A stretch of DNA of 64,000 nucleotides from Sipunculus nudus (Eukaryota > Annelida > Sipuncula > Golfingiida > Sipunculidae), in the NCBI GenBank assembly GCA_026874595.1, contig CM049309.1, forward strand, positions 50,196,079 to 50,260,078, written 5' to 3'. The notes beneath the pieces are model-generated. The model was not told the DNA's origin, ran no database searches, and saw only the letters and a list, made by a program, of their open reading frames with translations. Of the stretch, positions 35,594-46,939 are shown one piece after another (the first letter of the stretch is position 1; every line of letters starts with the position of its first letter). The position numbers were made by a program, and so were the translations under genes.

Positions 35594-35774
35594 AGTTGAC
35601 AATGGATACAAGCTACGCCAAGTGTAGTGAGAGAGCCGGAAGAAGCTGGAGAACCCGGAGAGATCCACCGACCTTGGACGGGCCACTACAACCCACTCTC
35701 ATGTAACACCATGTATCGAACCCAGGTCGTCAGAGGAGAGGGCCGGGCGTTTTACCGCTCGACTGTCCAATTTC
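35594..35774 (-). mobile_element. tRNA-derived SINE nested in the hAT element
   Basis: The minus strand shows the head TTGGACAGTCGAGCGGTAAA, a B box GGGTTCGATACAT (degraded), then ATGAGAGTGGGTTGTAGTGG, CCCGTCCAAGGTCGG and CTCCGGGTTCTCCAGC. Same family as 33503-33690 and same strand. A run of about 17 T and GTAACGG just left of it (about 35551-35572) may be its A/T-rich 3' tail or a separate feature. Because it lies within the hAT boundaries, it inserted after the hAT. Confidence 0.75.
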
Positions 35775-36083
35775 TTAAATGAACAGGAATGTCAGTATCA
35801 TTCTCCTATTATCGCTCGCTCACATGCGCCTGCTTGTCATGGAAGTACTGACGTGCATGCGTGTATGCATTTATTGACAGGTCTTAAAACCCAAGGCATC
35901 AAATATACAGTGCATTTAGATTTAAATCATCATGGTTATATTTGAAGTTAGAGTTATATCCCTATTCATTAGCAATCAATCGATACGACCAAAACAGCAT
36001 TCAACGCATTTCGAATATTGTATCGACGTCGAAAATCGATTCGAATCGGTATATCGGTATATTGATACAGCCCTAAATATAGG

Positions 36084-37235
36084 TGTGTAAATTGAATATT
36101 ATTATATTTGACTGTTAATTATATTGTTGATTATATTTGACAGAGTCTTGTGAGGATTGAACGATTGTTGATTTTTCCGAGTGTAAGAAGATAGAGCATA
36201 TGATTCTAGTTATGATTCTGACGGTAGTCAGATGAAATACCAGAATAACTACTGATCCATATGTTTCTCAGTCATTTATAAAAATATCGGAAATATAGTG
36301 TGCTTTCTTTGTGAAAGAATGTCCTCTATTATGTATGGTTATATTTAATTAAGAGACCGAATTAGCCACAGAGTATGGTTCTGTTCTTAAGAAGCCACCA
36401 TAATCTGTGATTCATTTCCTGAACGAAGACTTGTGGGAAGACTAGGGGAAATGTATATTATACGGTCATAAGATAATATAACATCTGACAGATTTCTAAG
36501 AATAGGACATGCAATAATCTGTTTCTCCTGTGTGTTGTTATGGCAACCAAGACCACCACGGCTGCTCCTTATTATAGCTGGTTTAACATTTAGCGGCAAG
36601 ATGATAATCAATACCTTCTCGCTGATCCCAATTATCATACATGGCTGAGTGTTTATGTGTCTCTATTGGAGTCACCACATCTCCAATGGTGAAGAAAGGA
36701 ATCCACATCAAAGATGCTAACAAATGATGATTCAGCAAATCTTTCTTGTGATCAATAGTCTTCTCCAGAAAATCTGACCTTTTCCATATATATTTCCTTT
36801 GTTTACTTTCCACAAGTATATTTTTATCATAAGAAATTTTATATTTCTACGTATAACCTTACTTATTTTTTTTATAAGGAACCGTCCGTGCCTATCAGTT
36901 TATTTAATATCATCAACATTCTGACAGTAAAAGAACTCTGAGTTTTATTCATTATAACGTAAAGTTCCTTCTTCCTTATAATAAAGTATGAATTCTGCAT
37001 ATTACCAATCCTAAATAATATCATGAAACAGTTTTCAGGAAACTTTTTTTGATAGTTTTTTTACATTACTACAATTTATTATTATAAATCAAAATTTTCT
37101 GCATATTCCCATTATATCTTCTCATCATATGTTATGGAAAAAAGGTTATTTGCATTTACTTTTTCATTTTATTCAAAACTGATATATTATTTTGCTTATA
37201 TCTAATTTTTCCACAAATCATTTATAATATAGTTT
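36084..37235. other. No supportable gene
   Basis: AT-rich sequence, nothing recognised. Confidence 0.5.
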
Positions 37236-37239
37236 ACGA

Positions 37240-37325
37240 AAGGGGTAAAACGTAGCTCAGTGGTTAAGTTTTGTACTTAGGAGTGCTGGGTCCCCGCAAG
37301 AGCTCAGTGTCAAAATTGTGATTTC
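37240..37325 (+). repeat. Degenerate tRNA-like segment
   Basis: ACGTAGCTCAGTGGTTAAG fits the Pol III A box of tRNAs. The downstream GGGTCCCCGCAAGAGC is a poor B box. Probably a decayed SINE or tRNA pseudogene. Confidence 0.35.
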
Positions 37326-37389
37326 TTGATAGAACCTCAGATATTCCGTCTGAATTCATTACGACATCGTATTAGTTCTGCAACGGCTT

Positions 37390-37460
37390 CAATGGGCTTT
37401 GGGTATAACACAGGGCTCAAAGCCAGGAGGTCGTGAGTTCGAATCTCAAGTTAAAGAGAA
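37390..37460 (+). repeat. tRNA-like SINE head
   Basis: GGGTATAACACAGGGCTCAA, AGCCAGGAGGTCGTGAG and a perfect B box GAGTTCGAATCTCA. The segment resembles 52010-52060 (GGGTAACGCACAGGATTCAA, then the same GTCG/ATCGTGAGTTCGAATCTCA), so the two belong to one SINE family. No cloverleaf acceptor stem. Confidence 0.5.
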
Positions 37461-40400
37461 CTTCATCAGATATATCAAAAGAACTGTTATTTCTCAGCTG
37501 AAAAGCATTCTGTTTTTATTTTTTTTAAATAAAAATAAAACATGGTCCACCTAATTAACATCGTCATTTGTATTGGAAAGATTTAGACTTTCTGAACATT
37601 TTAGACACTCTAAAATTAAATGACTTTTTTTATGAAGTTTTGCATATTTTAATCAGATAATTTTGAGTGCGTGCGGATAATTAGTGAATGTCGGCGATTG
37701 CTTGGTCCCACCTTGTCTCCACCTGGACTGTTGTTATCTATTAGGGAGTTTTTGGCCCGTGCAGTTGCGGAGGGGGACAAAGACCATGATATTGTTAAAA
37801 TATGACTCCATACGTGCAGTGAGCAATTATATATGTGCTTTTGTTTTACATTGATCTCCCGTTTGTAACATGGATAGTGGTAGTTCTTCAAACTATACGT
37901 ACAAGCGGGTGCCCTAGTCCTCGCGCGCAGAGTTATCGGCTAACTGTTTAGTGCAAAATATTTATAAAGATGTTATATACATAACTCTGGTTTCTTGCAT
38001 TTACTTTTTTGTTTAGTTCCTGTCCATAAAAAAGTTCTGGTGGCAATACAGGTTAAGCATTTCTAAACTATGATTATAAACGATTAACATAACGTTTGTT
38101 ATCATGGCGCAATTTTGTCGCTCGGAGTCAGTAATGACGAGAACGGGATGCAAATTTGTTGGTCATTTTTGACGCCTCAGGGTCAACAGGTACGTTTTCA
38201 CTTAAAATTAATCAGATCAGTCGATATATAAGTTTTTATCCTCAACCACATCTGCAATGTCCTTTTACATATCAGCATATTTGTAAATCACCTGCATTGT
38301 TTATGGTTTTATGACCCCATGAATACAAGTAGGGGTTACTGGACGATGCCAACTTGAACGTTGCACAGGAAATAACTTGTCGTTACAGGGATGGTTTGTG
38401 AGTTTACATATATTATTATACAGCCTATGTTAAAACTACCGGCTTTTTACCAGAATATCGTTGCAGTAGGATCGGTAGCCGTTGCAGTGCATTTTCCTGT
38501 ATGACTTGTTTCATAACTCAAAAGGCTTACCATTACTATCTAAATGCCTGCGTAGTCGTTTATTCATGGTTAATGTTATCTGTTCTGTAGGTTTGGTTAA
38601 CATGGTAATACCGTGTAAGAGATTAAAGTGCCAGTGACCAATTAAAGTACTACTTAGATCACAAGAACAAATTCATTGCCTGTAATGATTCATAATTAGA
38701 AATGTCAGTTTATTCAAATTTTAACACAATAACAGACAAAGGATATGTAGTGATATACCAGTACAATTGTTTAGAAATATAACTTATAAAACGTTACAAT
38801 AATTCTTTGAAATGTTGTTGAAATATTGTTCTATTCACATTAGGCGTCTATTGATGGTTCATTCAAATCCGTCAGATCGTGTAAGAAAATGGCCACATCT
38901 ACCAGTTAATGTATTATTAATTATTTATTAAATAGAGTACCTCTACCCCATTTCTCGGATGAAGCGTCCATTAATCATCATTAGCTGCCGAGCGTCAAAA
39001 GGTATGATTTGTAGTTTACACTTCAGGGCATCTTCAATACAAGCACAGATTCTTTTAGATTAATGGTCGGTCTTCTAAGAATGGCTTTGTGTTTAAACAC
39101 GTTTTGGCTTAGCTGATGAATCACCGTCACCTCCAATGAACATGACATCCATTCTATATCACTGTTAAGCGAGACACACAAAAACAACAGCGGTAATAGA
39201 TACTTCATGAAAACATGATCAACACTTCTGACCATAAAAGGAATATAAACAGCCAGAATTTCCTAGAGGGATTATAATGTGAGTGGTTGTTATTAAAAAC
39301 AGTGTCTCTATTTCAAATAAATGCTTTGCCATTTAGCACCAATGGATTATAAAATAACAATTATCGTGTAGCCGTTAATGGGTACTTTGAAAATTAATGT
39401 GAAAACATACCATATCTGGCGGTATGAGGGATCCGTTTCAGGCGGCTTTTCAAGACCTAGTAAAAAAATATGATAAAGCGCAGTCAGTAAACATTTATGG
39501 TTTATATATAGCAGTCTCTTTTTATACGTTTAGGTGTATAACTGTGTTCACCTTTTATATGCTCATTTGTCAATTGTCCTTCTTCCTATATTCAAAAGTC
39601 GCACAAATATACGTTACAGTGCAATTATGTTTGTAGGACACATAATCCTAGATTTTTCCATAAGAAGTTTATTTCAGACTGTCAAGCACATCTTTTTGAT
39701 AAAGGTACGATCAAACAAGGAATGATAATTAGGAAAAGTAAGACAAAAATAGAAAAACTGATAGAAAAAGTTGGACAAAAAATGACAGAAACCTCACGCG
39801 TAACGAATTCTCTTGTTATTTTCGATTAAAACATGTGGAAACAAAAAACGTGATATTACTGAGAGCCTATTTGAACAATTTAAAATGGCACTCAGTTTGA
39901 ACCTTAAAGTTTATGATTACGCTCAAAATTGTTTACAACTGTTTACATATAAGAAAACAGAACAATTTACGGCAATTCACAGCATTTTAAAATTGAATGT
40001 CACGAAGCAGAAAAAAGGAGAAAAAGTAGGTATTATGAAGAGAAGGAAGGGGAAAAAAGTAGGAAAAAGTAGGAAAAAAGTAGGAAAAATTAGGAAAAAG
40101 TATGATAACGTGATAGCCTGTTAACTATTTACACAAGATCTATATTTCGTAGAATTTGTATGAAAGCTTATTTCCGTGCTCACTTCAAATCACATAAATC
40201 AGTTTGAAGATTTTAAAATCTGTTCATATACTCAGGAATGTCTTGTAATATACCTTAGATTTTGCCTATTATAATTACACATTTGTAAAAATGCAAATTG
40301 GTATAAAATTGCAGAATACATCCTGTACTTATTCATCCAAACAAATTCTAGTCTAGCAAATTGACCGGAACAAATTTAACAATAGATACATATACATAAA

Positions 40401-41825
40401 CACTGTTCCCTTCCATGAAATTTAAAATTGATTTGACCAGTTAGCTAAACTCAGATATAACCTGCTATATCTTTTCGGATGAGGACGCGATCATCCCCTG
40501 AGCATTTCTCCAGCTTCTACTTGGAGGGTACGGGTCTAACGGCCATCAAAAACTCTCCTCAAATATATTCAAACCTTGAGATGTCCTCGGAGTATATTCC
40601 AATCGTATTTCCGTGACCTTATTTCAAAACCGGTCATGGGGGCAACCATTCTGCCTACAGAATAAAACCTTGACGTCGGGAGTCGCATGTTGGAATCAAG
40701 GGTATCCTGCTTGTCATATAAATTCAGTTTCTTCCAATCACCTCTTTTATTCCGTTTATCTTACACATGACATCCTTTCTTGCTATTTCTGTCTTAATGG
40801 ACTCATACATATCTTAATGCCATTACATTAATAACTTTGAGTAAATATGGTAACAGAAAAAAAAACTAATGAAAAAAACGGTGGTATACACATACTAACT
40901 TTAATAAAATTAAATTAATATACAAAGTGTCGCATTTGAAAACGAAATGGCTCAGATAATACACAACCAGGTGATTTTGGGTATTTATAGTACATTTATT
41001 TCCCGGGAAGCATTTTGTGTTTTAAGTATGATAATATTTGGATGTGAAGCGGATGTCTAATTTATAGAATTTCATTTGCTCTGATCATTTCGCTTGCTTC
41101 CATATCGTGTCACGATGTATCGTTTTTGTATACACGTCACATATAGTCATGATTCCACGACTCTGATTAAACATTTTAACGGTGCTTACTTGGAGTCATG
41201 ATACAGGTAATGTCACGATCCTCGGTTAACATTTAAACCTGGTCACACAGATTACGATTATGAAAATAAATCAAACATTTCTTTCTTTATCTTTTCGCAT
41301 TAAAACTGTTAACACATATAAAACCTTATGTAAAATGTTAATTAAAATTAATGTTAACAATATAAATATAACATTTTCCTTGTATTTGACCACTGTTAGT
41401 GCAGTTGTAAATGGAAAATGCGCAGTTGTAATTATTGATTTGTGTAGTTTTGTTCAAGTCACAGACGAAATAAGCCACTGTCATCCCAATGAGTAAATAA
41501 CTGAATTTCATGGATCACTCATATTAAGACCATGCACCATATAATTTATTCTGGATCAGTTTGCAAACATTACGTTATATTTCTGTAAATATTATATATT
41601 TTTTTTATATTTAAATTCATATTTAATTACAAAGATACATAATATATTTATTAGCTATATATATGTTACGCCAAAACGACATTATAATTAATTGTAAAGC
41701 CAACACGATAATTAGTATTTATTTATTTTTATTTTTATTTATTATTATAAGTAGTAGTAGGAGAAGTAGTATTAATTTAATAATTATTTCACGCTGTTAT
41801 ATTTTGATTATTATTTCATGTGTTG
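37461..41825. other. Long stretch with no supportable gene
   Basis: About 4.4 kb of AT-rich sequence. The longest frames (39813-40124, 41260-41496) are Lys/Asn/Ile-rich, without splice context or domains. Repeated GTAGGAAAAA words at about 40040-40100 form a short purine-rich tandem. No RNA gene or transposon end recognised. Confidence 0.5.
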
Positions 41826-41855
41826 TAAGATCAGTCATTCTCTGGAATTTTCCTA

Positions 41856-42028
41856 TTGGGGACCACTGCTCGGTGGTGGTCTTTGTTTGCGCTGGTCACG
41901 GTTACTGGGTTTACCGGGCTTGGAATCACCTGGGTTTCTCACGGCGTCACAGCGCAGAACACTACAAACACGTGCTCTGAGCGGACAAGCCTTTGCACAC
42001 TTCTACCGGCAGTCTACTTTACTTTCAG
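41856..42028 (+). CDS. Candidate exon with a membrane or signal segment, unrecognised
   Basis: GC-richer than its AT-rich flanks, this segment has a frame reading WWSLFALVTVTGFTGLGITW, then VSHGVTAQNTTNTCSERTSL and CTLLPAVYFTF. It ends at a good donor, CAG/GTATGT, at 42028/42029. The hydrophobic block followed by an N-rich, Cys-containing stretch would suit a first membrane helix or signal peptide and extracellular loop. No clear acceptor or ATG is seen at the left. Two other frames are also open here (to 41980 and 42150), which weakens the case. A diverged copy of its last part lies at 42516-42568. Confidence 0.3.
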
Positions 42029-42049
42029 GTATGTTCCATATTCTTAACT

Positions 42050-42511
42050 TCTATTTCACTGTACGTTTTATGTCAAATTCTAGAATTATAAAACATTTGT
42101 TTCTGTTAAAAGGGTTCTTCATAATTTCCCACAACAAGTTATCCCGTTAAACTACACGTCGTATTATCTACTTGATACTGGAACGCTAAGATATCATACT
42201 ATAACGTTGGAATATTTCACTACAATATCAGATACATATATTATATATTTATCTTTTGAGTACGATTTTACAATAGGTTAGACACCAGTACTAAGATTGA
42301 ATAGGAACCCTTGGTGCCTAAAACTGGTGATTAATAATGTTAATAGGCTCTCTTTTATCAAATGTGATACGTATATTGCTAGTATTTGCCTTATTTTTCT
42401 CTAGCCCGATCCACTTTAGACAGTTTATTGAAGCATATTGTCGCACCTAGTACAAAATCGCTCCATCTTTGGTTTAATTAACTTAAGCATTATGTCATAG
42501 CGTGGTACACG
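42050..42511. other. No supportable gene
   Basis: AT-rich sequence between the candidate exon and the diverged duplicate of its end. Confidence 0.45.
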
Positions 42512-42515
42512 ACTA

Positions 42516-42568
42516 ACACGTGCTCTGAACTGACACGCATTTGTAGAGTAATGGCGGCAGTCTACTTT
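42516..42568 (+). repeat. 53-bp diverged direct duplicate of 41968-42020
   Basis: Ungapped alignment of ACACGTGCTCTGAACTGACA...GGCAGTCTACTTT with ACACGTGCTCTGAGCGGACA...GGCAGTCTACTTT gives 42 of 53 identical by hand count, at an offset of 548 bp. The transposon at 42573 inserted into the last bases of this duplicate. Confidence 0.6.
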
Positions 42569-43240
42569 CGTATACGCTCCCGAGGCAGCGGAAATCTTGC
42601 GCTTCTAAAGAAGCAACTGATTTTCACGCTGCCAGCTTTGACCGTTTATGATATATTTAGACACCAGATGGCTGTTTGTTGTCCACTGAAATAAACGTGC
42701 GTACGACGTGACAAGCAGCCAATCAGATGCCAATAAACAAACACTCGACAGGCATCCTGGCTCCGCCCTTTGCCGCGCTTCAAGCGCCGTTTGATGAGTT
42801 TCCGGTCGAATTTAAATTGCTCCCTCTGCATTCTCGCATCATCGACCGATTCCATTATGACATTATGACTGTGTTAGCGTAGCCATGTATCTGCTGTCTG
42901 CAGAACTGAAACCAGCCAGCGAGGTGTGCACGCAGCCTTTGTTGTTACGTTTCGTTTGAATTACAGCTCACCGGCCGAGCACCGACTCTTTGAGCCTGTG
43001 GCCTGTTCAGACGGTTACGCTGGGGGATGAGCTGTCACTCAAAAAGAAATGAATATGATTGGCTCCGTGTATTCCTCGCTTGGCTTTGTCTTCCAGCACA
43101 AAGTTTCATCTGATTGGACAAAAATACAGTGCTCCCCTCTGGTGTTGCAAAGCAGGATACGAGGTCATAACAAACAGCGCGTTACGATATAGGAAGTATC
43201 CCTATAGGTAAAGCGCTGTGTAAAGAGCGTAACTTTCGTA
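42564..43240 (-). mobile_element. Non-autonomous DNA transposon (659 bp) with 9-bp target duplication, copy 1
   Basis: The element runs 42573-43231, from TACGCTCCCGAGGCAGCGG to ...CTGTGTAAAGAGCGTA, so its ends are inverted TACGCTC/GAGCGTA. The 9-mer ACTTTCGTA lies directly outside on both sides (42564-42572 and 43232-43240). The body is the reverse complement of 53756-54454. A stretch I compared is about 94 percent identical, with a roughly 40-bp indel near 43000. The 61-codon frame inside is shared by both copies, but nearly all differences change the amino acid, so it is not under coding constraint. A 9-bp duplication suggests a Mutator-like element. Merlin is a less likely alternative. No transposase present. 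Confidence 0.88.
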
Positions 43241-43389
43241 GTCAGCAGGTGCTCTTTGTTTACTCGGTCGGTGATCGATGCGCCGCCTTGCGGTAGAACG
43301 AAAGTAACACCACTGGATTGTTTTGCAGCTGACCTCTCTTTTTGAAACCCGGTGGTAAAAGCAAGGACGTAGCTTACCACAGCCTCACC

Positions 43390-43760
43390 CTAGAAAAAAA
43401 TGACAAGACATCTGTAGGCCCGATTGAAACAGAAGACCGCATTACTTGTAAGGTGATTCTTTGGTAATATATTAGTGAAATATGATATATAATTCATAAA
43501 ACAGGCATATTAATTGGAATATAAAAATAATTAACGCATGGGTAAACTAAACCGGCAGAAGGCATGCGTGTATTTCAACTACCAAAGCTCATTTAAATAA
43601 GTTATTGAACGAGGGGCGAATCGGCTGTGAATATATAAATCCATCCATTACAACAGTTGACATGACTGCTGTTGTCGTTTTTAAAGAAAAAGAACTGCGC
43701 CGGCCATCGACTTAACCTGTATTCGCAAGCTCAGGGTAACATAAATGTAAAAGGATGGGA
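43390..43760. other. No supportable gene
   Basis: AT-rich sequence between two repeats. Nothing recognised. Confidence 0.45.
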
Positions 43761-43870
43761 AATTGATAAATATAAAAGTTCGGTTCGCACCCACAGGGAA
43801 TCGGACCCCGGACCTTCTGATATATATAGACAGCGTAACCTGTCTGAAAGACCAACTATCTAATATCCAC
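43735..43870 (-). repeat. tRNA-derived SINE-like copy
   Basis: The minus strand has TAGATAGTTGGTCTTTCAGA (A-box-like), then GGTCCGGGGTCCGATTCCC (B-box-like), TGTGGGTGCGAACCGAACTT and a tail ending in TTATGTTACCC. The segment from AACATAAAT to CCCCGGAC matches 44557-44634, so both are copies of one family. The TATATATA stretch between the two boxes is short here and expanded to an array in the other copy. Confidence 0.6.
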
Positions 43871-43879
43871 CCGTCTGTT

Positions 43880-44540
43880 AAGAAAGCATCCACATTTCTT
43901 GAATCTGATCTGTCTAATAAGACCACCTGTGAATTAAGACGACTTTTGGCCAGTCCCTACGGTGTTCTTATTACCCTGGTTTCATTGTGTGTATATATGA
44001 CTTTCAGTTGCTTTAGAGTAAAGTTGGGCCAACTTTATGCTGACAGGGAAGGCTTCATTACAAGTTTAGGCAGTTCTAATATATCCGGAGGTTAATCTGC
44101 TTGAATCACCGCTTCGATTAATATGACCCTGGCTTAACTGGTTAAATGATCAGCGAATCCCGCTTACAAACTGTTCGGTCTGCCTGTTATGAAACCGTAA
44201 CGATTTTGTAACGATCACTGCACTGAACAGAACAGGGGTTCAACAGTGACTCTCACAGTCCTTAACAAAGAAAATTCCTAATTGTTTCCCCGCCAGCAGC
44301 ATAAGAAACACCACTTTGGCTTGCCTCAATTGCAGTAAAACGAGACCCTAGTGTTTAATGACCCCTTAACGTTGTCCAGGGGACTAGATGTGCCCTGCCT
44401 ACGAAATTAAATAAAGGTCAGCGTGCTAGTAACGCCACTCATGGGAGGTATATTGACCTTTCATTTTCCTGGAGTTCAGATGGAATCATAATAAGGACTC
44501 CACTCAAGAAAAGAGCGCCCAGCATATACGGATATCAGCC
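43880..44540. other. No supportable gene
   Basis: Mixed-composition sequence. No frame with splice signals recognised. Confidence 0.4.
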
Positions 44541-44553
44541 TGACAGAAGTTCT

Positions 44554-44634
44554 GCGTAACATAAATATAAAATGATGGGAAAGTGATAAACAGAAAAGTT
44601 CGGTTTGCATCCACGGGGAATCGAACCCCGGACA

Positions 44635-44701
<67 letters not shown>

Positions 44702-44702
44702 G
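44554..44702 (-). repeat. Second copy of the 43735 SINE-like family, with (TA)n(GA)n
   Basis: TAACATAAATATAAAATGAT, AGAAAAGTTCGGTTTGCATC and CACGGGGAATCGAACCCCGG match the 43735 copy at the same spacing. On the minus strand GGGGTTCGATTCCCC is a clean B box. Instead of the A-box half, an array of about 20 TA and 13 GA units (44637-44702) begins at the point where the first copy has a short TATATATA. Confidence 0.6.
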
Positions 44703-44763
44703 GAGTTTTTTCTCAACAAGAACATGCTTGATCTTTCTCAAATTTACAGTGGCCATTGCTGCC

Positions 44764-44970
44764 TATGAGGGCTCCATCTCCGTTAAATTACAGATCCGCC
44801 CATATTCAATGTGGTGGCCAGATCCTAATTAGAGATTAACAGTCGCAAACATTTTAAACAAAATACCTTTGATCTTTTTTCAGTTTCACAGGGATATATG
44901 AACAGGTGTATATGAGGACTCTATTCCTATCAAATGAAAGATCCGTCAAAAATCAAATATGGCCGCTAAA
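44764..44970 (+). repeat. Imperfect tandem duplication, about 147-bp period
   Basis: TATGAGGGCTCCATCTCCGT, CAGATCCG, GGTGGCC (from 44764) recurs as TATGAGGACTCTATTCCTAT, AGATCCGTC, TATGGCCGC (from 44911). Non-coding. The class is unknown. Confidence 0.45.
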
Positions 44971-44999
44971 GTACAATCGGTGATCTTGTATTGCACACA

Positions 45000-46800
45000 T
45001 TATTTTAAACATATTTTCATTCATATAATTTGAACCGAAAAGATTTCCTCCTATTGCATATTGATAAAAAACCTGTTTCTGTTTGTCAAATTTTTAAACT
45101 ATAAACTAAAGTTTTTACCTATATGTTAACCAGTCTAGCAATACCAGAAATTTGGGGCCCTCGGGCACCATTGTCCGACCACATCTAGTTTATCTTGATT
45201 TTTAACCATGTCGTCCTTTCTCTTTTAAGTTCTTAAATCTTATAATTAACTGACAGAGGGCGTTAAAAGCTAAATCTTCTTAAATCGCTGGTAACGGTAA
45301 CATATGAAAGGAGAACTAACTAAAGGCAACCTGTTTAAAGTTTCAATAATGGAAAGTGAAGTTTGAGATATTTTTACACCTGCCATCCGACTGGTGGCCC
45401 ACGATATTGACTGGCGATGTTTTATTTTTACAGAAAGGGCTTTCACCAACAATAAAAGCCAAGCCCATGAAGGGCCAGCTTCCATTGCATGAAGCTAATG
45501 GCCTTGTTAGGACGGGTAAAGATCAATTAGTAGACGGCAACAACGCTCCGAGTTAAAGCCCCCAGCCTGTGAACCGTCTCACACAAGCTCAAAGTCAGTC
45601 GACATTTCCACACCTATATTATAGGACTTCTGATCCGGAATCCCGCGACTAATGAACTTTCGGGATTGTAACCTATTTAAACAGTTAATGAGATTTAAAG
45701 GGCAGGCCATCTGCTCAAACGGCCACGAAAGCCATCAGCAACCCCAGAAAACACCGTGCTTGAAAATAAAACCTTTTCTTGAACGTTTTACTTTGACATA
45801 ACATCAAGGGCTTGAAGTACAGGCGCTTGACTTGATGCTCTAGCAATTCCCCTACTATCGCTCATGTGGAATAAATGTCCGGTTATCTGAACACTGTTAC
45901 AGAACAACATTTATTAGATGCTGTAAATTGGTTTTAATTAAATTTCAAATAAAATTCCGTGTAAAATAGTACATATATCTGCCCTAAGAATTACAGTCAT
46001 TGTTTTCAGATCACTGATAACTATTGTTACTGATGTATGTACATGTGAAAGAACGGAGATCAAGGAAGCGTAAAAAGAGTTATTAACTCTTGTAATTTGG
46101 AGACGGGGAGTGCATTGTTTATAATTAAATATTGATTGATAAGTCTTGTTTCATATTTTGGTAGAAAACGAGTATATCGGCAATGTGAGCGGTAATAAGA
46201 GAATAGAGCCTTATAGTAGTACTGTGTACAGCCTACAGGCGTTGCAGTGACAGTGATTGCACAGGTATCGTATAGACAAGTCAAGCGCCTGTGGCTTGAA
46301 GGTATTGAGTGGGTTGGACCGGAGTTCTAGAACCCTCTCTTCAGAAGACACTCTCACCGGTTTGCACATGATGTACTTCGGACGTTTTCCAATGGGTCAG
46401 CTCTGTAACTAGCGGCACCCTGCGACTTAAACGTCCATTTTTAATTAAATGAAGACGTTGAGGTGGAAGTACCAGCTTTTGAGTTTGGTTCAATTTTAAT
46501 ATAAATATATGTCCACGCCATTTCTAACAGTACTTTTACATTTTCATCTGCTTGTCGAACTGTCATTTTCCCGTGGTAAGAAAAAAGTAACATTATTCTA
46601 TTGGGAAAAATAATAAATATTACATTTAAAGTTGACTTACGTGTATTCATGCAGCAGTTATTTATAACAAGGGAGGTTTTAATTGGAAAGTTTGTTTCTC
46701 CGTGTGTCATGACGGCTTGACAGTGGAAACTGCGGGAGCCGAAACAACTTCAAACTTCAGTTCCTGCCGCCAGGGTAACCATCACAAATTTTATGTAACA
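45000..46800. other. No supportable gene
   Basis: About 1.8 kb. Frames at 45270-45556 and 46441-46710 have no domains or splice context. No repeats recognised. Confidence 0.5.
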
Positions 46801-46811
46801 ACTTTTTTTCT

Positions 46812-46934
46812 TCATTATTTAGCAAATAAAACACGTTCATATAAGCCTCTGATGTCAAATACTACCACACAGCAAATATTTTGATCCGACCCTTCGAATG
46901 GGTGTTCTGTTATGACTTGTATCATGACTCGCAG
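46812..46934 (+). repeat. Dispersed repeat R3, copy 1
   Basis: CAAATAAAACACG, TATTTTGATCCGACCCTTCG, TTATGACTTGTATCATGACT and GCAGGCCC appear in the same order and spacing at 60722-60834. Non-coding, roughly 120 bp. No terminal structure was identified. Confidence 0.55.
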
Positions 46935-46939
46935 GCCCT

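Larger units (their letters stand above)
34724..36083. mobile_element. hAT-type DNA transposon, non-autonomous, 1344 bp plus 8-bp target duplication
   Basis: The left end TAGGGCTGGGTATCGGC (from 34732) and the right end, reverse-complemented TAGGGCTGTATCAATATACC (ending 36075), share the first 8 bases and similar GATA-rich subterminal sequence. The perfect octamer AATATAGG flanks both ends (34724-34731 and 36076-36083). An 8-bp duplication with YAGGG-type ends is the hAT signature. The interior has no transposase. It contains a poly-C run, a large TA array and a nested SINE, so the original element was shorter, perhaps about 1 kb. Confidence 0.85.
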
